5,020 nt of DNA, taken from CBFGRU01 sp965651255 (GTDB lineage Bacteria; Planctomycetota; Phycisphaerae; Phycisphaerales; SM1A02). The number at the start of each line of letters is the position of its first letter. The first letter of the stretch is position 1. The stretch spans positions 1 to 5,020 of the forward strand of contig CBFGRU010000227.1 in the NCBI GenBank assembly GCA_965651255.1, in the 5' to 3' direction. The position numbers and the translations under genes are program-made. Shown piece after piece: positions 1-4,627 of this stretch. The notes below the pieces were generated by a model, which was not told where the DNA came from, searched no databases, and saw only the letters and a list, made by a program, of their open reading frames with translations.

Positions 1-75
1 GCCAGACGCTTCCGAGAGAACGATGGGAAGTACAACATGAGCGCGGAAGTGAAGAGCGCGGGCCCGAACGTCTGA
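1..75 (+). CDS. C-terminal end of an unidentified protein (5' part outside the window)
   Basis: Frame 1 is open from the first base to a TGA at 73-75 and encodes 24 residues ending in KSAGPNV. The piece is hydrophilic and mixed in charge (RRFREN, then EVK), with no recognisable motif, so no function is offered. The main support for a real gene end is position: a rho-independent terminator begins 35 bases after the stop, as expected at the end of a transcription unit. Frame 3 is also open across this stretch and runs on into the release-factor-like gene, but it has no ATG, GTG or TTG before 198 and would have to read through the terminator hairpin, so I prefer frame 1. The gene is clipped by the window edge. 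Confidence 0.5.
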   Translation, partial: ARRFRENDGKYNMSAEVKSAGPNV

Positions 76-109
76 TTCATGATCGCTCCTACAAATCAGG
101 AAAGTCATT

Positions 110-137
110 TGCCCTGCATCGCGCAGGGCATTTTCTT
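110..137 (+). terminator. Rho-independent terminator
   Basis: A perfect GC-rich stem, TGCCCTGC (110-117) with GCAGGGCA (123-130), closes a five-base loop ATCGC and is followed by a T-rich run, TTTTCTT (131-137). This is the classical intrinsic terminator arrangement. It lies 35 bases after the stop of the partial gene at the left edge and about 70 bases before the release-factor-like gene, so it most likely separates two transcription units. Confidence 0.8.
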
Positions 138-203
138 GATGACCCATTCGTTGTCGATTCATTCACTGATCACTGGATCGACCGACGCGACCTATCGTTG
201 ACC

Positions 204-812
204 ATGCCGCGGCCTTCGAAGAAGAAAATGATGAAGCCAACGCAGCGCGGAGTTGATCGACCAGCGCGATCCTCGCAGCCGCGCGATCCGCTTTTGCGAT
301 CAATTCCGCCACACCGGGCGATGTGGCCGGATGAAGACCTGCTCAAGGAATGCACAGTGAACTTCGGGCGCGAATCCGGCCCCGGCGGACAGCACCGCAA
401 CAAGGTCGCAACCGCGGCTGAGATCATTCACCAGCCGAGCGGAATCATCGGCCGCGCAAGCGAGCGGCGTCATCAGAGTCAGAATCGGCACGTCGCGCTC
501 TTTCGTCTGCGGATGAAGCTCGCCCGTGAAGTTCGGCGATCGATCGATCTCAACTCCTACGCGCCAAGCGAACTCTGGGAGTTGCGCCGACAGGGCAGGC
601 AGATGCCCGTAAATCCCCGGCATCGTGACTATCCGGGCCTGCTCGCTGAAGCGCTCGACATCGTGACCGCGTGTCGATGGGATGTTGCGACCGCCGCCGG
701 CATTCTCGGCCTGAGCATGTCGCAACTGGCGAAGGTGATTCGTCACGACAAATCATCGTTCGCGCAGGTGAATGCCGGCCGGACCGAGCGCGGACTGCCG
801 GCACTCAAGTAA
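204..812 (+). CDS. Stand-alone GGQ-domain peptide chain release factor-like protein
   Basis: Encodes about 202 residues (numbering here counts a TTG at 198 as residue 1). The core is a class I release-factor domain 3: SGPGGQHRNKV at 60-70 with the catalytic GGQ at 63-65, then HQPSGI (78-83), ERRHQSQNR (89-97) and a following basic helix. In this family the GGQ loop enters the peptidyl-transferase centre and hydrolyses peptidyl-tRNA. There is no codon-recognition domain: the PxT/SPF-bearing domains of RF1/RF2 are absent, so it is a rescue-type or otherwise stop-codon-independent relative, like ArfB or ICT1 in architecture. In place of ArfB's short basic tail, the C-terminus (about 160-204) looks like a small helix-turn-helix-like module (ATAAGILGLSMSQLAKVI) ending GLPALK. 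The start is uncertain: TTG 198, ATG 204, ATG 228/231 and ATG 321 are all in frame, none with a strong ribosome binding site. The first 40 residues are basic and poorly conserved-looking, so a start at 321, just before PDEDLL, is possible. The M20 hydrolase gene follows after 45 bases. Confidence 0.85.
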   Translation: MPRPSKKKMMKPTQRGVDRPARSSQPRDPLLRSIPPHRAMWPDEDLLKECTVNFGRESGPGGQHRNKVATAAEIIHQPSGIIGRASERRHQSQNRHVALFRLRMKLAREVRRSIDLNSYAPSELWELRRQGRQMPVNPRHRDYPGLLAEALDIVTACRWDVATAAGILGLSMSQLAKVIRHDKSSFAQVNAGRTERGLPALK

Positions 813-857
813 CGAACCGAGCAAACCTCACTCGGAAAGTCGCGATACGATGAACCC

Positions 858-2060
858 ATGAACACCACGATCGAAGCATCGTTGAAAGACCTGATTCAGG
901 ATGAGCTGGCTCACTTGATCGCCATTCGTCGCGACCTGCACGCCCATCCTGAACTGATGTTTGAAGAACACCGGACGAGCAATGTCGTCCAGCGTGAGCT
1001 GAAGAGTGTGGGAGTGGAGTTTGCCGCGGGACTCGCGGGCGGCACCGGCGTACTTGGCGCGCTTCCAGGCAACGCTGAATCCGCCATCGGTTTGCGCGCT
1101 GATATGGATGCTCTTCCCATCGAAGAGGACACCGGGGCACCGTATGCATCGACCACTCCCGGCGTGATGCACGCCTGCGGACATGATGGGCACACGACGA
1201 TCCTCATCGGCGCGGCGCGCGTGCTGGCCAGGATTGCGAAGAGCCAGCCGCTTCCACGACCGGTCTCCTTCATCTTTCAACCAGCGGAGGAAGGCGGCGG
1301 CGGCGGCAAGCGCATGGTGGAAGACGGCTGCCTTACCGGCGAGCGACTCGGTACACCCGTAGGCCACATGTACGGACTGCACGGATGGCCGGCGCTTCCG
1401 CTCAATCAGGTTGGCTCGCGCCGCGGACCGCTGCTGGCGGCGGCCGACAGTTTCAAAGTCACCGTGCGCGGACGCGGCGGGCATGCCGCCTTCCCCCACT
1501 TCAATCAGGACACGATCGTCGCCGCGAGCCAGATCGTCTCTGCGCTGCAGACCATTGTCAGCCGCAACACCTCACCGCTCGATTCACTCGTGGTGAGCGT
1601 GACGCAGATTCACGGTGGCACGACGCACAACATTTTGCCCGGTGAAGTGCGCCTCGAAGGCACGGTGCGCACGCTGAAGAAGGAAACGCAATTGCTCGCG
1701 AAACGGCGGATCGATGAGATCAGCCAGTCAATCGCGAAGGCACTGAACTGCGAAGCAACGCTTGAGTACAAGGATGGCTATCCCGTCACCTTGAACGATG
1801 CGAACGCCACCACGAACTTCTTCGACATCGCGCGCAGCGCACTGCCCGCAGCAACGGTGCACGATCTCCCCGAGCCCTTCATGGGCGCGGAGGACTTTTC
1901 GTACTACTGCAACCAGGTCCCGTCGTGCTTTTTCATCCTCGGTCTGTTGCCCGAGGGCGCTCGCGAGATGCCGGGGCTGCATCACCCGAAGTTCGACTTC
2001 AATGACGATGCAATCACCACCGGAGTTGAACTCTTCTGCCGGTTAGCGCTCGCGGGTTGA
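858..2060 (+). CDS. M20 family metallo-amidohydrolase (M20D type, N-acyl-amino-acid or hippurate hydrolase-like)
   Basis: A 400-residue protein, the normal length for the M20D / IAA-amino-acid hydrolase group of zinc- or manganese-dependent enzymes that cleave N-acyl amino acids. All expected motifs are present in order: RRDLHAHPEL (24-33), LRADMDALPI (79-88), MHACGHDGH (104-112), FQPAEEGGGGG (140-150), GLHGWP (173-178), the dimerisation-domain segment RGRGGHAAFPH (204-214), HGGTTHNILP (252-261), FMGAEDFSYY (341-350) and GLHHPKFDFND (373-383). By family analogy the metal ligands are Cys107, His109, Glu145, His175 and His375 or His376, with Glu144 as catalytic base, so the enzyme should be active. 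No signal peptide is evident, which suggests a cytoplasmic enzyme. The exact substrate (hippurate, N-acetyl-diaminopimelate, another acyl amino acid) cannot be read from sequence. ATG 858 puts the conserved LHAHPEL segment at the usual distance from the N-terminus; no strong Shine-Dalgarno sequence precedes it. It lies 45 bases after the release-factor-like gene and may share its transcript. Confidence 0.93.
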   Translation: MNTTIEASLKDLIQDELAHLIAIRRDLHAHPELMFEEHRTSNVVQRELKSVGVEFAAGLAGGTGVLGALPGNAESAIGLRADMDALPIEEDTGAPYASTTPGVMHACGHDGHTTILIGAARVLARIAKSQPLPRPVSFIFQPAEEGGGGGKRMVEDGCLTGERLGTPVGHMYGLHGWPALPLNQVGSRRGPLLAAADSFKVTVRGRGGHAAFPHFNQDTIVAASQIVSALQTIVSRNTSPLDSLVVSVTQIHGGTTHNILPGEVRLEGTVRTLKKETQLLAKRRIDEISQSIAKALNCEATLEYKDGYPVTLNDANATTNFFDIARSALPAATVHDLPEPFMGAEDFSYYCNQVPSCFFILGLLPEGAREMPGLHHPKFDFNDDAITTGVELFCRLALAG

Positions 2061-2068
2061 TCATCAAC
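2056..2068. repeat. 13-bp palindrome at the junction of two convergent genes
   Basis: GTTGAT-C-ATCAAC is a perfect inverted repeat that includes the TGA stop of the amidohydrolase (2058-2060) and fills the space up to the stop of the minus-strand membrane protein (2070-2072). As RNA it can form only a four-base-pair stem with a five-base loop and has no T-tract, so it is not a convincing terminator. It is recorded because no other terminator is visible between these convergent genes. Confidence 0.4.
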
Positions 2069-2069
2069 A

Positions 2070-2414
2070 TCACGCAGCTCGCCGCGCGGAATCGTTCGTT
2101 CTGCCTGATCCGTTCATCACCCCACGCGGCTCATGGCGCGGGCGGAACGGGTTTTCTTCGTACTCATCCACCGGCGTGGCGGGGGCGATCTTCTCGAGCA
2201 GCCGGCCGATGAGGAAGAACGCCCCCAGACCGCCCAGCGAGAGCGCCAACCAACTCCACGCAACGAACACCTGTTCCGATTCCACGATGAACAGGGGAAT
2301 CATCGCCAGCACCGCAAGCAGCCCAAGAACCAATCCAATGCGAATCATGATGCTGATTCCGTTCCGTATCTGGTTGGTCACGCTCGATGTGCCGTCTTCG
2401 GTGTCCGTCAACAT
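2070..2414 (-). CDS. Small two-helix membrane protein of unknown function
   Basis: The minus strand encodes about 114 residues from the ATG at 2414 (MLTDTEDG). A short hydrophilic N-terminus of about 22 residues leads to two adjacent hydrophobic helices: IGLVLGLLAVLAMIPLFIV at about residues 26-44 and VAWSWLALSLGGLGAFFLIG at about 51-70. They are joined by a short acidic loop (ESEQ). A hydrophilic tail follows (RLLEKIAPATPVDEYEENPFRPR). The arginines before helix 1 and after helix 2 suggest that both ends are cytoplasmic. I recognise no family. Two clean hydrophobic segments with an acidic turn and flanking positive charge are unlikely in a random frame, which is the main reason to call it. 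The start is uncertain: GTG 2471, ATG 2447 and ATG 2348 are in frame, and the last, directly before helix 1, has a GGAA about 8 bases upstream. It converges on the amidohydrolase, with 9 bases between the stops. Confidence 0.6.
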   Translation of the reverse strand: MLTDTEDGTSSVTNQIRNGISIMIRIGLVLGLLAVLAMIPLFIVESEQVFVAWSWLALSLGGLGAFFLIGRLLEKIAPATPVDEYEENPFRPRHEPRGVMNGSGRTNDSARRAA

Positions 2415-2535
2415 CCGTTGCACCCGGCCCGATGGAGGAGACGCCATCCAGAGACGCGCCAGCCAGAACACCGGTCACTTCAACAACGGCCGCGCCCCGC
2501 GCAGCCATCCTTTCCTCAGTCGGCTCGACCAGATC

Positions 2536-2577
2536 GAATCGCCCCCTGCTCGCGTGAATCGCCGATTCTGAAGAATC
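2536..2577. repeat. Cluster of GAATC/GATTC boxes, possible operator
   Basis: GAATCGCC occurs at 2536-2543 and again at 2556-2563, a spacing of exactly 20 bases. The second copy is followed by GATTCT (2564-2569) and AGAATC (2572-2577). The result is two overlapping inverted repeats, GAATC-gcc-GATTC (2556-2568) and GATTCT-ga-AGAATC (2564-2577), plus one upstream direct repeat. Near-helical spacing and symmetry suggest protein-binding half-sites. On RNA the two inverted repeats would form mutually exclusive small hairpins. It could serve either the minus-strand membrane gene or the ribosomal operon; a role is inferred only. Confidence 0.4.
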
Positions 2578-2718
2578 TTGACGTGTTCGGCGGCCTCCGG
2601 CTCTTCACGCTCCTACCGCCGAACTGACGGCATTGGATGCCGTTTCGGCAGCGAAGGCACGGCTGCACCACCGACATGGCCACTGTCATCGCCCCAACGA
2701 AAACCGGTTCTCGGCCGC

Positions 2719-2746
2719 TTGTCCGAGTTCGGAGCCCCGCTATCCT
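2719..2746 (+). promoter_or_regulatory. Candidate sigma-70-type promoter for rplK-rplA-rplJ-rplL
   Basis: TTGTCC at 2719-2724 and TATCCT at 2741-2746 are separated by 16 bases and match the -35 and -10 consensus at four of six positions each. Transcription would begin near 2753 and give a leader of about 100 bases before rplK. The spacer carries the palindrome CCGA-GT-TCGG (2723-2732), which overlaps the end of the -35 box and could be an operator. It is the best pair I see in the region, but planctomycete promoters are poorly characterised and the match is moderate. Confidence 0.35.
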
Positions 2747-2777
2747 TCTCGTCTTCATCTGAAACCGTTCGAACCAC

Positions 2778-2818
2778 TGCATCGCGGAGGTCCCACTGGC
2801 CGGGAACCGCAACGTGCA
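2778..2818 (+). promoter_or_regulatory. Putative uL1 (ribosomal protein L1) autoregulatory operator in the rplK leader
   Basis: The leader can fold into one interrupted helix. TGCAT (2778-2782) pairs with GTGCA (2814-2818, one G-U); GCGG (2784-2787) pairs with CCGC (2807-2810); an asymmetric internal loop has A2788 on one side and GGGAA (2802-2806) on the other; GGTC (2789-2792) then pairs with GGCC (2798-2801, one U-G) around a CCACT loop. L1 sites in 23S rRNA and in archaeal L1 mRNA, as I recall them, have the same plan: GA-GGCU on the 5' strand facing AGCC-GA followed by A-rich bases on the 3' strand. Here the strands read GA-GGTC and GGCC-GGGAA. The position, 37 bases before rplK and upstream of rplA, is where bacterial L1 feedback sites act. 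The fold was made by eye and binding is inferred. Confidence 0.5.
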
Positions 2819-2854
2819 CGAAGCACGGGTGCCTGTGGGAGGTAGGAGTGACCA

Positions 2855-3289
2855 ATGGCCAAAGCGAAGAAAATCTCTAAACAGTTCAAGATCATGGCCC
2901 CCGGGGGCAAGGCCACACCCGCGCCGCCGCTCGGTCCGGCACTCGGTGCAGCCGGCGTGAACCCGGGCCAGTTCATTCAACAGTTCAACGCCGCCACCGG
3001 ACAGCTCAACGGCAAGGTCGTTGGCTGCGTGATTACCGTCTACGAGGACCGCTCGTTCACGTTCGAGATCAAGTCGTCTCCCGCGGCGACGCTGATCGCC
3101 GAGGCCGCTGGCGTCGAGAAGGGCTCCGGCCAACCGAACGCCAACAAAGTCGGCAAGATCACGAAGGCGCAGGTCCGCACCATCGCGCAGGAAAAGATGG
3201 AGGACATGAACGCCGCCTCCGTCGAAGCAGCGATGCGCACCATCGAAGGCACCGCCCGATCCATGGGCATTACCGTGGTGGAGGGCTGA
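2855..3289 (+). CDS. rplK: 50S ribosomal protein L11 (uL11)
   Basis: A 144-residue protein, the standard bacterial length. uL11 binds the GTPase-associated region of 23S rRNA at the base of the stalk and helps factor-dependent GTP hydrolysis and stringent-response sensing by RelA-type enzymes. The N-terminal domain shows the proline-rich segment ATPAPPLGPALGAAGVN (20-36), which in this family forms the thiostrepton-binding face and contacts factors. The central part has YEDRSFTFEIKSSPA (63-77), and the C-terminal rRNA-binding domain shows PNANKVGKITKAQVRTIA (94-111) and MNAASVEAAMRTIEGTARSMGITV (118-141). The start at 2855 is fixed by AGGAG at 2844-2848, six bases upstream. A second purine block, GGGAGG, lies at 2837-2842. 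It is the first gene of rplK-rplA-rplJ-rplL; the secE-nusG pair that often precedes it is absent. Confidence 0.98.
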   Translation: MAKAKKISKQFKIMAPGGKATPAPPLGPALGAAGVNPGQFIQQFNAATGQLNGKVVGCVITVYEDRSFTFEIKSSPAATLIAEAAGVEKGSGQPNANKVGKITKAQVRTIAQEKMEDMNAASVEAAMRTIEGTARSMGITVVEG

Positions 3290-3293
3290 ACCC

Positions 3294-3971
3294 ATGCCGA
3301 AATTGACCAAGAGAGCTCGTGCCAACGCGGAGTTGACGCCGAAATCACCGGTCAGCCCCGCTGACGCCATCAAGGCGCTGAAGAACTTCAAGAGCCCCAA
3401 GTTCGACCAGTCGGTTGAAATCTGCGTCCACCTCGGCATCGACCCCAAGCAGGCAGATCAGGCGATTCGCGGATCGGTTTCCCTGCCCAAGGGTGTCGGC
3501 AAGTCGGCGCGCGTCGTCTGCTTCTGTCCCGATGACAAGAAGCAGGCCGCACTGGATGCCGGCGCAGTCGAAGCCGGCGGGGAAGATCTCGTCGACAAGG
3601 TCGCCGGCGGGTGGATGGATTTCGATGTCGCCGTCTCCAGCCCCGACATGATGCGCGTCGTCTCTAAGCTGGGTCGTGTGCTCGGACCGAAGGGACTGAT
3701 GCCCTCGCCCAAGGCCGGAACCGTCACCGCCGATATTGTCACCGCGGTCAAGGAATACGCGGCCGGCAAGGTCGAGTATCGAAACGATACCGGTGGCAAC
3801 ATTCACTGCATCATCGGGAAAATGAGCTTCTCCGAGGGCGATCTCCTCGAGAACCTCACGCACTTCCTTGATCTGATCAACAAAGTGAAGCCGTCCGCCG
3901 CCAAGGGGCAGTACATCAAACGCATCACCGTCAGCGGCACCATGACGCCCGGCGTCCAGGTCACCATCTGA
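3294..3971 (+). CDS. rplA: 50S ribosomal protein L1 (uL1)
   Basis: A 225-residue protein, close to the usual 225-235. uL1 forms the mobile L1 stalk that helps release deacylated tRNA from the E site; in many bacteria it also represses its own operon by binding the mRNA. Visible signatures are FDQSVEICVHLGIDPKQADQAIRGSV (37-62), LPKGVGKSARVVCF (64-77), the domain-2 hallmark LGRVLGPKGLMPSPKAGTVT (126-145), VEYRNDTGGNIHCIIGKMSF (160-179) and the C-terminal KRITVSGTMTPGVQV (209-223). The last segment usually reads TMGPG; here the third triad residue is Thr218 in place of Gly. It begins four bases after the rplK stop. Its Shine-Dalgarno sequence, GGAGGG at 3280-3285, lies inside the rplK end, so translational coupling is likely. 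That arrangement would let one L1 operator in the rplK leader control both genes. Confidence 0.98.
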   Translation: MPKLTKRARANAELTPKSPVSPADAIKALKNFKSPKFDQSVEICVHLGIDPKQADQAIRGSVSLPKGVGKSARVVCFCPDDKKQAALDAGAVEAGGEDLVDKVAGGWMDFDVAVSSPDMMRVVSKLGRVLGPKGLMPSPKAGTVTADIVTAVKEYAAGKVEYRNDTGGNIHCIIGKMSFSEGDLLENLTHFLDLINKVKPSAAKGQYIKRITVSGTMTPGVQVTI

Positions 3972-3994
3972 CTGCACGCGAAGGGAGCACCCAA

Positions 3995-4537
3995 ATGAGT
4001 CGTCCAGTCAAGAACATGATCGTCGAGGAATACACCGAGCGCTTCGGCACCACGGATGCCGCGCTGGTCATTGATATCCGCGGAATCACTTCCAACGAGA
4101 ACAATTCACTGCGGATGGACCTCGCCCGCCAGAGCGTGCGCATCACCGTCGTGAAGAACTCGCTCGCGAAGAAAGCGTTCACCGGCACCAAGCTCGAAAA
4201 ACTCGGCGAAATACTCGAAGGCCCCTCCGCCCTGGCGTACGGCGGCGAGAGCGTAGTCAACGTCGCTCGTACGCTCGTCGACTGGGCCAAGAAGATCGAG
4301 AAGCTCGACCTCAAAGGCGCCATCCTCGATGGTGAACTCTTCGAAGGGGCCGAGGGCGTCAAGCGCCTCAGCACCTTCCCCACCCGCGAAGAAGCGCAGG
4401 CCAAGGTCGTCACCATCCTGCTCTCCCCCGCGCGCAATGTCGTCGGCGCGGCCAAGGGCCCGGGCAGCACCCTGCTTGCCGTCATCAAGTCCATCGAGGA
4501 GAAACTCGAAAAGGGCGAGACCATCAGCAAGAACTGA
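3995..4537 (+). CDS. rplJ: 50S ribosomal protein L10 (uL10)
   Basis: A 180-residue protein, within the normal bacterial range. uL10 anchors the stalk: its N-terminal domain binds 23S rRNA beside uL11, and its C-terminal helix carries the bL12 dimers. The N-terminal half has the conserved pattern EEYTERFGTTDAALVIDIRGIT (11-32), LRMDLARQ (39-46), ITVVKNSLAKKAF (50-62) and LEGPSALAYGG (74-84). The segment LDLKGAILDGELF (104-116) and the turn around LSTFPTREEA (125-134) follow. The end (about 150-178, GAAKGPGSTLLAVIKSIEEKLEKGE) is the helical bL12-binding tail; I cannot tell from length alone whether it holds two or three dimers. The start at ATG 3995 is supported by AGGGAG at 3982-3987. Only 23 bases separate it from rplA, leaving no room for the long L10-binding leader found upstream of rplJ in many bacteria. 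Confidence 0.98.
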   Translation: MSRPVKNMIVEEYTERFGTTDAALVIDIRGITSNENNSLRMDLARQSVRITVVKNSLAKKAFTGTKLEKLGEILEGPSALAYGGESVVNVARTLVDWAKKIEKLDLKGAILDGELFEGAEGVKRLSTFPTREEAQAKVVTILLSPARNVVGAAKGPGSTLLAVIKSIEEKLEKGETISKN

Positions 4538-4550
4538 AAAGACAGCACTG

Positions 4551-4601
4551 CATCCGATTGGCCTGCGGGTTAAAGGTCGAGTGTTCGGCCCCTCTCGGAT
4601 G
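4551..4601 (+). promoter_or_regulatory. Folded element in the rplJ-rplL intergenic region
   Basis: A perfect seven-base inverted repeat, CATCCGA (4551-4557) and TCGGATG (4595-4601), encloses a second stem, GGTCGA (4575-4580) with TCGGCC (4585-4590, one U-G pair) around a GTGT loop. An alternative inner pairing uses GGCC 4560-4563 with GGCC 4587-4590. No T-tract follows, so it is not an intrinsic terminator. It lies between uL10 and bL12, whose products are needed at about 1:4 or more, so a role in separate rplL translation, mRNA processing or stability is plausible but unproven. The rplL Shine-Dalgarno GGAG (4616-4619) lies outside the fold. Confidence 0.45.
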
Positions 4602-4627
4602 AGTATGAAACCGCTGGAGTAACCACC

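Larger units (their letters stand above)
2415..2777. other. Non-coding stretch between the membrane protein and the ribosomal protein leader
   Basis: No convincing gene was found here on either strand. The open frames crossing it have unnatural compositions (runs of Arg, Pro, Ser and His) or are antisense extensions of the rplK region. It should contain the 5' region of the minus-strand membrane gene and the promoter of the ribosomal protein operon. Visible structure consists of a cluster of four GAATC/GATTC boxes at 2536-2577, an isolated TTGACG at 2578-2583 with no good -10 partner, and a promoter-like pair at 2719-2746. There is no secE, nusG or tRNA gene. Confidence 0.6.

Noticed and set aside
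145..185. Promoter for the release-factor-like gene around TTGTCG (151-156)
   Set aside because: The expected -10 position reads TGGATC, matching only two of six positions; no defensible call.
3..203. The reading frame of the release-factor-like gene is open back to the window edge
   Set aside because: It has no ATG, GTG or TTG before 198 and would cross a clear intrinsic terminator. The sequence before the GGQ domain lacks RF1/RF2 domain motifs, so it is not evidence for a full-length release factor.
828..1499. Minus-strand open frame of 223 codons opposite the amidohydrolase
   Set aside because: It is a shadow of the strongly supported M20 gene, with composition typical of an antisense frame and no recognisable motif.
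2578..2606. TTGACG as a -35 box for the ribosomal protein operon
   Set aside because: No acceptable -10 hexamer occurs 15-19 bases downstream (the sequence there is CTCTTCAC); the pair at 2719-2746 is better.
2133..2627. Plus-strand open frames of 164 and 131 codons across the membrane gene and upstream DNA
   Set aside because: The translations are rich in Arg, Gln, Pro and His without structure, while the minus strand gives two clean membrane helices in the same DNA.
2633..2845. Plus-strand 70-codon open frame ending in the rplK ribosome binding site
   Set aside because: It has an erratic His/Arg/Pro-rich composition and no Shine-Dalgarno sequence, and the region is better explained as promoter and leader.
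2516..3448. Long minus-strand open frame of 310 codons covering rplK
   Set aside because: It is antisense to rplK and the start of rplA, which are certain. It extends through non-coding DNA only because stops are rare in GC-rich sequence, and its translation shows no recognisable domain.
3345..4548. Minus-strand open frames of 210 and 195 codons opposite rplA and rplJ
   Set aside because: They are antisense shadows of conserved ribosomal protein genes and have no ribosome binding sites or domains of their own.
4581..4609. Possible internal promoter for rplL (GTGTTC and TATGAA)
   Set aside because: The -35 match is poor (three of six) and lies within the proposed RNA stem; not supportable from sequence.
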